Shown here piece by piece: positions 17,967 through 26,889 of a stretch of 64,000 bases of DNA (its first letter is position 1; each line of letters opens with the position of its first letter). Made by a program: the position numbers and the translations under genes. Source of the DNA: Chitinophagaceae bacterium (GTDB lineage: Bacteria; Bacteroidota; Bacteroidia; Chitinophagales; UBA10324); contig JADJAG010000008.1 in the NCBI GenBank assembly GCA_016704325.1, positions 62,001-126,000 of the forward strand, written 5' to 3'. The notes under the pieces were generated by a model. That model made no database searches and was not told the DNA's origin. It saw nothing but the letters and a program-made list of their open reading frames with translations.

Positions 17967-18875
17967 TTATTTGGGGTTTCCCTTTTCCTGTCCGTGCTGA
18001 TTTTGCATTTCCTTACCGCCTTCCTTTGATTCCCTGCCACGTTCCATTTCCATCCTTTCCCTGCTTTGTTGCTCCAATCCTTCGTTGTAACGACCGTGAT
18101 TCTCATAACGATTGCCTTGCATGTCAAGGCATTCCCCTTCATTCAACTTAACCTGTTTACCGTTCTTTAACTGCATGCTGCCCTCCGGTCCAACGATAGT
18201 GCCGTTTTGTAAAGTGACTGATTCTGCCAACTGTACCCTTTTCTCACTTTTAATTCGATATACCTTACCACTCTGAACCATCAAATACTCCTGACCCATT
18301 AACTGTGCACGATACTGCATTTGCTGGCTGTACTCTGACTGGTTTTTGTATTTGTTGCCTTGCATATCCAGGCATTCTCCATCCTTCAATTGAAGTTGCT
18401 TCTTGTCTTTCAATTGCATTTTGCCACCCGGACTCACATTTGCTCCATTCTGAAAAGTGAAAGATTCGCCAAGCTGTATTTTTTCATTGTTCCGGATACG
18501 ATACATCTGGCCGCTTTGGCACATAAAATACTCTTGTGACATGGCCTGTGCACGATATTGCATCTGCTCGGTAAATTCCTGTTGGTTCTTATACCTTTTC
18601 CCATCCATATCAAGGCACTCACCATTTTGCAACCGTTCCTGCTTCTGATCCTTCAACTGGTAACTGCCATCCGGATTTACAACCGCACCATTTTGCATCT
18701 TGTATTGCCCTCGCAATGGAGTTTGATTCTGATCTTTAACCTGGTACATGTTACCATCTTTTAGCATCAAGTATTCCTGCAATTGGATCTGATCCTTATC
18801 TTGCTGTTGTTCTTGTGCATACGTTTCCACAGCAGCCCATATCAGGACTACTGTAATAAAAAATATCTTTTTCAT
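17967..18875 (-). CDS. Secreted protein with three DUF6799 repeat units
   Basis: A 302-aa secreted protein starting at the ATG of MKKIFFITVVLIWAAVETYAQ, a clear signal peptide. It has three tandem units of about 80 residues, each reading EYxMxxxGxxYxxxxxxxxxL, then QNGxxVxPxGxxQLK and xxGECLDMxGxxYxN. This pattern matches DUF6799, a Bacteroidota domain of unknown function. The C-terminal 40 residues are highly charged (Arg, Glu, Lys, Gln). The three units differ at many positions, so the duplication is not recent. Function unknown; a periplasmic or surface binding role is only a guess. Confidence 0.82.
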   Translation of the reverse strand: MKKIFFITVVLIWAAVETYAQEQQQDKDQIQLQEYLMLKDGNMYQVKDQNQTPLRGQYKMQNGAVVNPDGSYQLKDQKQERLQNGECLDMDGKRYKNQQEFTEQMQYRAQAMSQEYFMCQSGQMYRIRNNEKIQLGESFTFQNGANVSPGGKMQLKDKKQLQLKDGECLDMQGNKYKNQSEYSQQMQYRAQLMGQEYLMVQSGKVYRIKSEKRVQLAESVTLQNGTIVGPEGSMQLKNGKQVKLNEGECLDMQGNRYENHGRYNEGLEQQSRERMEMERGRESKEGGKEMQNQHGQEKGNPK

Positions 18876-19259
18876 TTCCATTTTGGTTTTATTATGAAGT
18901 TTAATGGCAAAATAAACTCTAAGCAAAGACTATAAAACTGACCTGCAACAGGAGCCTGCTTGACTTTTATCATTGAAATACATTTCAATATATGCTGCCG
19001 TTTAATACTGTTGTGCTATTCTGGGATAGTTCGTTACTGTTCAGCAGCACTAAAAAAAGTACCCTTAAGGCACAAAGAAGCATAGTGAAATGCAAACAAA
19101 ACTTTTAGCTGTCGTGGCAAAACCAGATTACTTAGAACTATAAAATTTAAGTGGACTGCACAGTAACAACTTCTCATGTATTAGAAAGGGGTCAAACAGT
19201 CTCTACTCCTTTGCTTAGTATAGTTGTACATGCTAATTTCAACAGAACTACTATTGGTT
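18876..19259. other. Intergenic stretch between DUF6799 and AlkD-like genes
   Basis: No gene seen. The stretch near 19061-19070 (AAGGCACAAAG) resembles a fragment of the widespread AAGGCACAAAGG repeat family. A plus-strand frame at 19151-19429 overlaps the AlkD-like gene and lacks family features. Confidence 0.35.
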
Positions 19260-20006
19260 TCATTTTGTCAACTTCAAATAAAATTGCTTTAACCGCTTAT
19301 CCAGCTTTTCAATCGCATATCGAAGCGTCACCCGTGGCATGGTTGCTGCATATTTGTCCAGGAAGTGGATTAACTGTTGTTGATCACGCTTGCCTGCTTC
19401 ACGAACCCAGCTTCCGACTGCTTTGTTGATCAGGTCGTGTTTATCATGAATTAATAATGCTGCAATCTTAAAAGTATCTGCCAGGTCGTTCTGGCGAATG
19501 AAGTAATAGGTACTAACAATGGCTGTTCGTCTCTCCCATACATTTTTAGATTTGGCCAGCTTGTAAAGCGGAGCTCTTGATCTATCAAATAAGTAACCTC
19601 CTACTACATAAGGCGCACTTCGGTCAACCAGGTCCCAGTTATTTATTCTATCGTGATGCTTCATATAAATACTATACAACTCCTTTCTCCTATCAGCCGT
19701 TATTTTACGATCTCTTGCCTGGAAGTCCATTATACTTACAGCTCCCATTCTTGCTTCATAGAAATTGCTGGCAAGAAGTTGCTTTACTTCAGGGAGCGGC
19801 ATTTGGGTGAACTGCTTTGCAAGTGAGAATATGGCTGACATCTGCACACCCAGGAATTTGTTTTTCCTGTCATCACCTCTGAAATACCTGGAGTTATCAA
19901 TGGCTGATTTTACGCCTAACTGAGTCAACCTAACGATAAACTCTTCAGATGTATAGGCGGATTGCACTAAAAGATGGCCCGTTGTTTCCTTCTTCTTTGT
20001 AACCAT
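19260..20006 (-). CDS. AlkD-like DNA alkylation repair protein
   Basis: A 248-aa helical-repeat protein of the AlkD/AlkC HEAT-like DNA glycosylase superfamily, which removes positively charged alkylated bases. Family features include NNWDLVDRSAPYVVG near residue 120, where the Trp-Asp pair matches the AlkD active-site helix. The segments WERRTAIVSTYYFIR and DLINKAVGSWVREAGKRD follow. I chose the ATG at 20004-20006 (MVTKKKETTG); the longer frame adds 16 residues. It stands alone on the minus strand, with no other repair gene adjacent. Confidence 0.87.
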   Translation of the reverse strand: MVTKKKETTGHLLVQSAYTSEEFIVRLTQLGVKSAIDNSRYFRGDDRKNKFLGVQMSAIFSLAKQFTQMPLPEVKQLLASNFYEARMGAVSIMDFQARDRKITADRRKELYSIYMKHHDRINNWDLVDRSAPYVVGGYLFDRSRAPLYKLAKSKNVWERRTAIVSTYYFIRQNDLADTFKIAALLIHDKHDLINKAVGSWVREAGKRDQQQLIHFLDKYAATMPRVTLRYAIEKLDKRLKQFYLKLTK

Positions 20007-20237
20007 TATTATCTGATGGATTATGGCTGATTCAAAAATAAATGTCGAACACAAAAAGCAACCAGAGAAATTTATGGAATAAATATTTCACTGTTTCTTA
20101 AAACACCATGAATGTCACTGATATCATTAGTTGTTTCGGTTCTTACATTAAACTTCTTTGTCGATTAGGTCAGATTATCTAAATAAATGTTTGAAGAAAT
20201 ACTAATACAACAAATCTAAGCTTGCTTTATCTCCAGC

Positions 20238-20816
20238 TTACCTGTATCCCTCAAGTATTCTTTTCGCAGAATCAGAAGCACAAACGAGGGCAGCCGCCAT
20301 CATAACAATGTCCTTAATCACCAATCGCCCTGCTCCCGACAAATAAGGAAAGCCATATTGAGGAGTCGGAAAATCTCCACCTAAATTGGGTACATACACC
20401 TCCGGAGTGGTGATTAAGAATGACAAAGTCACTACGGACATCACCAATGTCATCAGGCTGCCTATCAAACCTATTTTGGCTTTCCATATGCCCAGCAATG
20501 TCAACAAACCAATAATTACAATTACTGCTCCCAGTCCATAAGCAAAAGCATACGTTCCATTCTCCTTATGCCAATCCACATTTTTCTGAACAGTTTTGCC
20601 TTCCGGGTTTTTATACTCCTTGTATTCAGGGGCATCCTTGCTGTAAAAGAATGACATAAACGGACTATTTGCTACAAATGGAACAATGCCGTCTGCTTCA
20701 TATTGAAATACTTTTAATCCGCCAATCCAAATCATGACGATAAAAATGGCAATTCGTGTCAGGTTAATAAATAACGATTGACTGTTTACCAGAAAGTATA
20801 AAAACGACTTTAGCAT
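20238..20816 (-). CDS. DUF417 (YkgB/RclC-like) membrane protein
   Basis: An inner-membrane protein of 192 aa from the ATG at 20814-20816. It has four hydrophobic segments and the family segments IWIGGLKVFQYEADGIVPFVANSPFM (described here by its ends IWIGG and NSPFM) and LSGAGRLVIKDIVMM. E. coli RclC of this family belongs to a reactive-chlorine resistance operon; whether this copy has a similar role is not known. A longer frame begins with TTG at 20855 and is less likely. Confidence 0.85.
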   Translation of the reverse strand: MLKSFLYFLVNSQSLFINLTRIAIFIVMIWIGGLKVFQYEADGIVPFVANSPFMSFFYSKDAPEYKEYKNPEGKTVQKNVDWHKENGTYAFAYGLGAVIVIIGLLTLLGIWKAKIGLIGSLMTLVMSVVTLSFLITTPEVYVPNLGGDFPTPQYGFPYLSGAGRLVIKDIVMMAAALVCASDSAKRILEGYR

Positions 20817-20908
20817 TGTTCCAATCTTTAACAAACTTTTATACTGGTTGAACAAAGAATAGCATCCGCATACTATTTTATTATGAAAATTTACGGTGAC
20901 CTTCTTTA

Positions 20909-21280
20909 TTATCTGTGCTGATCGACGAGGATACTGTTTCCATCCGGGTCTGTTAATCCAATGCTGGCAGGACCACTTGTATTTTCAGCTGCTTCACTTT
21001 CCAACTTTATCCCCTTTTCCTTTAATTGCTTTTGAATTGCCCTTACATCATCAAAGTCATCCATATTCTGCGCATTCTCATCCCAACCGGGATTGAATGT
21101 GATTATATTTTTTTCAAACATTCCCTGGAACAAGCCGATAAGGGCATTTCCGTTTTTCATTATCAGCCATTTCTGATCGATATTACCACCGAAAACAGAA
21201 AATCCCAGATTTTCATAAAACTGCCTGGAAGCGTGAATGTCTTTGACACTTAAACTAATGGAAAAGGCCCCTAATTTCAT
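20909..21280 (-). CDS. VOC-family (glyoxalase-like) protein
   Basis: A 123-aa single-module vicinal-oxygen-chelate protein. It begins FSISLSVKDIHASRQFYENLGF, the standard first beta-alpha-beta, and ends SIGLTDPDGNSILVDQH, the second metal-ligand strand. Members include dioxygenases, antibiotic-binding proteins and isomerases; the sequence alone does not choose between them. The DUF4287/DUF5655 gene lies 22 bp upstream on the same strand, so they are probably cotranscribed. Confidence 0.87.
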   Translation of the reverse strand: MKLGAFSISLSVKDIHASRQFYENLGFSVFGGNIDQKWLIMKNGNALIGLFQGMFEKNIITFNPGWDENAQNMDDFDDVRAIQKQLKEKGIKLESEAAENTSGPASIGLTDPDGNSILVDQHR

Positions 21281-21302
21281 TGGTTGGCTTTTAGTGAAGT
21301 GA

Positions 21303-21857
21303 TCAGTTTGCTTTATCGTATGCTGCTTTCAGCCATTGCATTACTTCCGGTGTAACATCACTTTCGCCCGACAGATTAATCTTATGGGAACACATGGCAT
21401 TGGCCGCTTTAATCTCTTCGAGAATGCCTTTGGGTTCCTGACCTTTCAAAATAATACCGACTTCAAACCTTGTCTTAGTGGCAGGTTGCAGGAGTGCAAA
21501 TTGCTTCTTTCTTCTCAGGCTGACATATGCATTTTTTGGAGCCACTTCGATGTCCTTACCAAATGATAATATCTCCTTCATCAGTTTATCGTAAAGTGGT
21601 ATGAAGTGTTCTTTGCCTTTATACTGCTTTTCAATCAGTTCGTCTTTGTTCTCAACAGAACCAGCATCAGAGCCTTTCGCTTTATGCGCCACCAGGTTTG
21701 CAAAGCCATGCGTGAAGGCATGCTTTTCTTTTAAGAAGTTAATGATTTGCCCATGCTTCTCAAAATTCTCCTTCTTAACAAGTTGCACCCATTGTTCCAG
21801 GGTTTTCCCTGTGTTTTTGTGTAGATTATCGTGCATTGTCTTTTCTGCCTGGTCCAT
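21303..21857 (-). CDS. DUF4287 and DUF5655 domain protein
   Basis: A 184-aa cytosolic protein with two domains. An N-terminal DUF4287 covers residues about 5-60 (TGKTLEQWVQLVK, EKHAFTHGFANLVAHKA). A C-terminal DUF5655 covers about 75-180 (FIPLYDKLMKEILSFGKDI, VSLRRKKQFALLQPATKTR). Both are of unknown function. DUF5655 is related to domains found with DUF1801-type proteins, another of which occurs at 29170-29607. Likely operon with the downstream VOC gene. Confidence 0.82.
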   Translation of the reverse strand: MDQAEKTMHDNLHKNTGKTLEQWVQLVKKENFEKHGQIINFLKEKHAFTHGFANLVAHKAKGSDAGSVENKDELIEKQYKGKEHFIPLYDKLMKEILSFGKDIEVAPKNAYVSLRRKKQFALLQPATKTRFEVGIILKGQEPKGILEEIKAANAMCSHKINLSGESDVTPEVMQWLKAAYDKAN

Positions 21858-21979
21858 AAATTTATCTGTTTTAAATTTTGAGTTGATATATGCATTTTTA
21901 CAAAAGCATCTCGTCCTAAATTCAGTTTGATGAATATTTTCCAGCGATCTTCGGAAACTGCTCAGCTCATCGCGGCAAC

Positions 21980-23464
21980 TTATGAATCCGGTATGAAGCG
22001 TTGTGCAGCATTTACTTCCTTCAACCTGTAAACTCTAAAAGATCCTTTTTCCAAAATCAATTTATCAAGAAGCCGAAAAATGCTGCTGTCATTTTCAATT
22101 TGCCTGGAATCCGAATACAGATACCTTGCACCATCCCTTATCATTTCATTCATTCTTTTCGCACTTATGTTATTGTCTTGAAAAGCCCACCCTTTTTTGT
22201 CAATGTAATAAAAGTAAATATAATGTGAAACATCATTTCCTACGATACATAAAGCATCTTTTGGGGCAGCATTTCTAAGTTCCTCGCTGTACACTAGTAA
22301 GTCCTTATTAAAACCCGGTGTTTCAGCGTTCCACCTATCCTCCATCCTGAGATAGGCAGTCAAAGGAAGAATCAGCAAACATAAAATAACCAGGTATTTC
22401 AGGTATCTGATTTTCAGTGCAAGCAGATTCCATGCTCCATATGCGACCAGTATAAACAGCATTGGATAAAACGGGAAAAGATAATAATCATGAATCTTTG
22501 CAATCATGTGAATCTCAAAAATAAAATAAGCAAGTATCGCCATGCTCCATGCAACAATGACTCCAAAAAGCGGATTCTTCCACACCCGGTTACGATAAAT
22601 AAAGTAAAACCCACTTAAAAAGAAAAGCACCGAGCCATAATTTAACATGAGCTCCGGCAATGCTGATACTAAATTGTGCCAGAGGTAGTCCAGAAACTGA
22701 AATGGCGAGGCATTGCTATCAAAAATTCCTCTAACAATTCCATTACCTGTCCATTGCGGAATAACAGAAAAATACCATGCAACTGGCAATAATATAAAAA
22801 CGGATGCACAAAGTACGTTCCACGCATCATTACTGTTGATTCCATTTCTAATACTATTTAAAATGAAAAAAGACAGCGGTACGCTGAAATATAATATGAA
22901 AGGAAGTTTGCATAATGCTCCGGCACTTAATAAGAATCCACTTATCATTAGCAAATATGTCTTGCCTCTCTCATGCCAAAAAAAGAATAAAGCAACTCCC
23001 CAAATGGAGAAGCATAAAGCTAAATTGTCAGGCAAGGGGTTAATTGTATAATAATAGAAGCAGGGTGAAAAATTAAATGCCCAGGCACCGATCAACGCTA
23101 AGGTTTCATTACGGAATAAAAACTCAAGTAATCTATACATGCCCAGGACCGAAAATAATCCAATAATAAACATAAACAACCTGCTTAATATCAGGTGATT
23201 TCCAAAGAGGGTATATACGCCCGCTACCAACCACTGCATTAAAGGAAACTCCATTCTGAATAAACCATCACCGTTTCCTCTTTCATTTCTATGCGGATTC
23301 AAAATATTCATATCCTCTTCATAAAAATTAAGAATGGTTGATTGAGTCTGCGTTTGTCTCCAAACATGAACACCCATTAAGTCTTTGCTGAAATGATTAA
23401 AATGCATTATAGTACTAATTAATGCTATTGAAACCAGGACAATATTTCTATAAGATCTGCTCAC
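21980..23464 (-). CDS. GT-C family (GT39/ArnT-like) membrane glycosyltransferase
   Basis: A 494-aa polytopic membrane protein with about eleven hydrophobic helices and a soluble C-terminal tail. The first external loop contains GVHVWRQTQTQS and a later RNERGNGDGLFRMEFPLMQW, in the position where lipid-linked-sugar transferases carry catalytic acidic residues. Donor and acceptor are unknown. The start appears to be GTG and overlaps the stop of the upstream short ORF as GTGA, which implies coupled translation. An internal ATG lies about 20 codons in but would cut the first helix. Confidence 0.75.
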   Translation of the reverse strand: MSRSYRNIVLVSIALISTIMHFNHFSKDLMGVHVWRQTQTQSTILNFYEEDMNILNPHRNERGNGDGLFRMEFPLMQWLVAGVYTLFGNHLILSRLFMFIIGLFSVLGMYRLLEFLFRNETLALIGAWAFNFSPCFYYYTINPLPDNLALCFSIWGVALFFFWHERGKTYLLMISGFLLSAGALCKLPFILYFSVPLSFFILNSIRNGINSNDAWNVLCASVFILLPVAWYFSVIPQWTGNGIVRGIFDSNASPFQFLDYLWHNLVSALPELMLNYGSVLFFLSGFYFIYRNRVWKNPLFGVIVAWSMAILAYFIFEIHMIAKIHDYYLFPFYPMLFILVAYGAWNLLALKIRYLKYLVILCLLILPLTAYLRMEDRWNAETPGFNKDLLVYSEELRNAAPKDALCIVGNDVSHYIYFYYIDKKGWAFQDNNISAKRMNEMIRDGARYLYSDSRQIENDSSIFRLLDKLILEKGSFRVYRLKEVNAAQRFIPDS

Positions 23465-23958
23465 TTTTTGTATAAGGGAAATGGTTTCCCTTCGATTGTT
23501 TGAATTGAATCAATTTGATCCACCCAGATGCAACAATATAGTGAAGAGTCATTGCCTCCAAAATAAAGAATGTTGTGAAGTGTATCGCCTAAGTCCACAT
23601 CAAAATCATAAATCAGCGTATCGTTGAAAGGTTCGAATATATTTTGGATGTAAACTTTCTTGTTGACCGTATCTTGGCGATAAAAGAATTGGTCATTACT
23701 TGGAAAAGTATCGCCCGACATTGCTCTAGTGTAGAATCGTACTCTTTGATAAACAAAATTTCCAATCAGTGTATTCCCATCAAGATAATATTCGTTAATA
23801 TAAGAGAGATTGGGAAGATTTATTGGATCATCAACTCCATATTCCCTCCATACAGCATTAGAGAATGGCATGGGATGATAATTCTGGCTATGGCAGTCGT
23901 TAAAAAAAACTATCAAGCACAAAAAGGAAAGTGTGATGTTCAAGATAAAACTCTTCAT
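23461..23958 (-). CDS. Short secreted protein, possibly C-terminally truncated
   Basis: From the ATG of MKSFILNITLSFLCLIVFF it is 165 aa with a clear signal peptide (through NDCHSQ). The mature part resembles the N-terminal portion of Bacteroidota secreted proteins that describe DTL-type beta sheets (NTLIGNFVYQRVRFY, IYDFDVDLGDTLHN, DSIQTIEGKPFP). Those relatives usually run on and finish with a T9SS sorting domain; this frame stops right after the DSIQTIEG segment. It is therefore either a short member or the left part of a deleted gene. The stop overlaps the GTG of the glycosyltransferase by 4 bp. Confidence 0.6.
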   Translation of the reverse strand: MKSFILNITLSFLCLIVFFNDCHSQNYHPMPFSNAVWREYGVDDPINLPNLSYINEYYLDGNTLIGNFVYQRVRFYTRAMSGDTFPSNDQFFYRQDTVNKKVYIQNIFEPFNDTLIYDFDVDLGDTLHNILYFGGNDSSLYCCIWVDQIDSIQTIEGKPFPLYKK

Positions 23959-23988
23959 TGCAAAAAAATTTAGAAGAAAAGCTACCAT

Positions 23989-24427
23989 CTTTAAAATTTA
24001 TTTTCATTTCATTGCTTTGAATTTAAGAATGTTTTTCGATTTCCAAAAAATATTCTTTTTTACTCGCCGAGTAGTTTGGATGAAAAGTTGTCTTGTCCTG
24101 AGAAAGTCAGGACGGGGGATTTGGTGCGTGGCAAGTTCCAGTGTTTTCAAAAAACAGGCGAGGTTTTGTACAGCGGTTTTTGAAATCTCTTGAACTTATG
24201 CACGAGTCTTCGAAGTTTTGTATCATGTCCCTAAGTTTCGTAATACTCGCCAAAAGGAATTGCAGATAACTCAAATCTAAACTCCCAATGTAAATCACAT
24301 TCGCTTCGATGAATTTACTTCCTTCAAACATTTATTACACCCCAATGATACTTCAAGGAAGACACCACGCAGTAAAACAAAATAAAACAACCGTAAGCTC
24401 CTATTGATAAATCATCTCCGGCTATTC
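23989..24427. other. Intergenic stretch with a small palindrome
   Basis: GTCCTGA at 24095-24101 pairs perfectly with TCAGGAC at 24107-24113 around GAAAG. Minus-strand frame 24107-24331 (74 codons) begins with ATG but shows no family, no neighbours in operon spacing and ends inside the palindrome, so I do not call it a gene. The rest is unremarkable AT-rich sequence. Confidence 0.4.
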
Positions 24428-25237
24428 TTATTGCTTTACAACTTCCTCTGCTTTTTGCTTATACTGCGAACCTTTCACTTCATTGTTCATTAAGTAATAC
24501 ACTTCGCTGATCCTGGTATAATATACGGACAGGTCTTTATGTCCCTGCCCGAGTTGAATAATTTTGCTATGCAATGCTTTCTCATAGTAGCTTAATGATC
24601 TCTTATACTCCGCCTTGCCTTTATAAGCGTTTCCAAGGTTGGTATACGATTGCACCACTTCCACGCCGTTCTTTCCAAATAATTTCTTCCTGATTTTCAT
24701 AGCCTTGAAATGTGCGGTAATGGCATTGTCGTAATCTTTCATACGGAAATAGACATTACCGATGTTGCCATAACTGGTTGCCACGTCAGCATTATTTTTT
24801 CCTAATTTGAAAAGACGAATAGAGAGTGCTTTGTTGTGATAATACAATGATTGATCAAACTGATCTTCAGCGCTATAAACTACGCCTAAACTAATGTAGG
24901 TCCGGGCAAGGGTCAAACTATTGCTGTCTAATGAAACGATGCCTTTTGCCAATGCCCTGTTTAGCCATGTTTTCGCTTCATCATAGTTGCCCTTCCGCGT
25001 TAAAAGAACACCTATCTGATTAAAGGCATCAATCTCCTCTTCTATGTTTCCAATCTTTTCATTTTCAATAGCAGCCTTTTCATAATAATAGATGGCACTG
25101 TCCGGATTCGATTTGCTCTTATACTCTTCAGCAAGTTTTAAAAAACTATCCGCAGGCATCCTGTCCTGCCCATTTGCGAAATTTCCTGCAAGCACAGCAG
25201 AAAAAAGAATAATGAAAATGATTTCCATTTTTGCCAT
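24428..25237 (-). CDS. Secreted TPR-repeat protein
   Basis: A 269-aa protein with an N-terminal signal peptide (MAKMEIIFIILFSAVLAGNF, cleaved near NGQ). About five tetratricopeptide repeats of the Tpr_12 type follow, e.g. NADVATSYGNIGNVYFRMKD and VEVVQSYTNLGNAYKGKAEY. Such arrays often form the sensor part of Bacteroidota histidine kinases or cyclases, but this protein ends with the repeats. It lies 358 bp downstream of the split PAS-cyclase gene on the same strand and might once have been functionally linked. The start may instead be the second Met (25228). Confidence 0.82.
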   Translation of the reverse strand: MAKMEIIFIILFSAVLAGNFANGQDRMPADSFLKLAEEYKSKSNPDSAIYYYEKAAIENEKIGNIEEEIDAFNQIGVLLTRKGNYDEAKTWLNRALAKGIVSLDSNSLTLARTYISLGVVYSAEDQFDQSLYYHNKALSIRLFKLGKNNADVATSYGNIGNVYFRMKDYDNAITAHFKAMKIRKKLFGKNGVEVVQSYTNLGNAYKGKAEYKRSLSYYEKALHSKIIQLGQGHKDLSVYYTRISEVYYLMNNEVKGSQYKQKAEEVVKQ

Positions 25238-25595
25238 TGACAGTATTGATTTGAGTTACTTTCTGTTAAGCGTTGATTCATGCAGCAGGAAATTGCTTTA
25301 CTTATAAAGCGAATTTCAAAGTCACCATATTCTACAACATCCTGCAAAATAAAATTAGGTAAATTTTACACTATCGCTCCTATAAAATCGACGAAGTCTG
25401 CCCCTGGCTCGTTTAATCCAGAATCCAGGCACTGAAGTACAGATTTAGGGGATATCAAACAATCCTGAGCACGGACTGTAGCATTGCAAGTAGCGGGCCT
25501 GCAAATATGGAACCATTCCCTGTTACCGGGCCCTGACAATTCCGCATCTTCTTCCCATCACTAATAAACCCTTGTCAATCGCTGTTTCCATTTTT
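25238..25595. other. Intergenic stretch downstream of the split cyclase
   Basis: No gene seen. It covers the cyclase 3' flank and the TPR gene leader. CCGGGCCCTG near 25528 is a short GC-rich palindrome in AT-rich surroundings. Confidence 0.35.
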
Positions 25596-25838
25596 TTAAT
25601 CTATAAAATACATGTTCAAATTTCCCTTCCCCTTTACATATATCTGACCCCTGTGAATGCAATTATATTTTCCCTTTACTAAATCATAAGTGCTCTCCGA
25701 TATATTGATCCTTCCCACCTCTCCATTGGATTCCATCCTGCTGGCCGTATTTACCGTATCTCCAAAAAGATCATAGGCATATTTTTTCTTTCCTACTACG
25801 CCGGCCACGACAGGACCGGAATGAATTCCTGCCCGCAT
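25596..25838 (-). pseudogene. C-terminal part of the split class III nucleotide cyclase
   Basis: This 80-codon segment continues the upstream cyclase in the same frame after one TAG codon and one Glu codon. It carries GIHSGPVVAGVVG and DLFGDTVNTASRME, which supply the second purine-contact position (Asp) and the transition-state Asn and Arg that every class III cyclase needs. It cannot work as a separate enzyme. Either it is made by readthrough, or the gene is inactivated, or the amber codon is a sequence error. Confidence 0.75.
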
Positions 25839-25841
25839 TTC

Positions 25842-26699
25842 CTATTGTATCTTATTCTTTCCATTTCGTTCATCTAAATACTTGAACATTTGCCTGGCCG
25901 CTTCTATACATTGAATCGCATGATGCTTATTTTTTACCGGCACACCGCATGCAGCAAAATAGGCATCGCCGATCGTTTCTATCTTTTCAACCTGGAAGGC
26001 TTCCATAATATCATCAAAGTGACTATATATTTCATTCAGTTCTTCCACCAGTTTAATCGGGGAAACGGACGGAGCCATCCTGGTGAAATCCTTAAAATCG
26101 GTGAATAGAATCGTCACATTATCATATTTTTTTGTGGTAGCTTTTCCATTGATTTTTAATTCATCGGCCACCTGCTTAGGTAAAATGTTCAGTAGTAACT
26201 CTTCCGATTTCTTCTTCTCAGTCAATATGATCTGTTCTGCCTTTTTCTTTTCCGTTATATCCCTGATAATGCCGCTGTAATATCTTTTGCCATCATTATC
26301 CCAGCTTCCGAGTGTCAGTTCAATAGGAAATACTTCCCCACCTTTTTTTATCGCCTGCAGTTCAAGCACTTTTCCAAGCACACGAGGTCTCTTTCTCTGA
26401 TTCATTCTTTCAATACCTTCATTATGCCTTTGATGCAATTCAACAGGAATGATCAATGTCAATGGCTGACCAATGACCTCCTCAGCAGTATAACCAAATA
26501 TATATTCGGCTCCCTTATTCCAGAATAAAATAAGCTTACTCTCATCAGAAGTGATGATGGCATCATTCTTAGAACTGCTTATTACCTGGAATCTTTTGAT
26601 TTGCTCCTGGATAAGGCTCTCTATTTCATGCTTCTCCGCAAGATTGAAATCTATGTGTCCGTAATTGTTAGCGCTTTTCTTTGAATTCTTTTTGGCCAT
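25842..26699 (-). CDS. PAS domain plus N-terminal part of a class III adenylate/guanylate cyclase
   Basis: 285 codons. A PAS/PAC sensor covers residues about 36-150 (LILFWNKGAEYIFGYTAEE, ending IIRDITEKKKAEQ). A coiled signalling helix (about 150-175, ELLLNILPKQVADEL) leads into the cyclase domain. Both metal-binding Asp residues are present: D201 in LFTDFKDFT and D245 in ETIGDAYFAACG. The residue before TIGD is Glu241, as in guanylate cyclases, whereas adenylate cyclases have Lys. The frame stops at TAG (25842-25844), just before the missing third of the catalytic domain, which continues in frame at 25838. Product would be cytosolic. Confidence 0.85.
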   Translation of the reverse strand: MAKKNSKKSANNYGHIDFNLAEKHEIESLIQEQIKRFQVISSSKNDAIITSDESKLILFWNKGAEYIFGYTAEEVIGQPLTLIIPVELHQRHNEGIERMNQRKRPRVLGKVLELQAIKKGGEVFPIELTLGSWDNDGKRYYSGIIRDITEKKKAEQIILTEKKKSEELLLNILPKQVADELKINGKATTKKYDNVTILFTDFKDFTRMAPSVSPIKLVEELNEIYSHFDDIMEAFQVEKIETIGDAYFAACGVPVKNKHHAIQCIEAARQMFKYLDERNGKNKIQ

Positions 26700-26889
26700 G
26701 TATTGATTAATTTGTGGTTACACTCATGGAGGTATTATCCGGGGAATTGTGGTTTACAAATGGGGATTTGAGTTCATGGGCGATTGAAACAATCAACTGC
26801 ATGCCGCAATAAAACTAATTAAATAATGTACTTATTATGCGCCTAATTCGGGACTTTAAGCATACACGATATGGCCCGCAGCAATATTA

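Noticed and set aside
24107..24331. 74-codon minus-strand ORF upstream of the TPR gene
   Set aside because: It ends inside a perfect palindrome, has no family features and no operon neighbour. A remnant is possible but unsupported.
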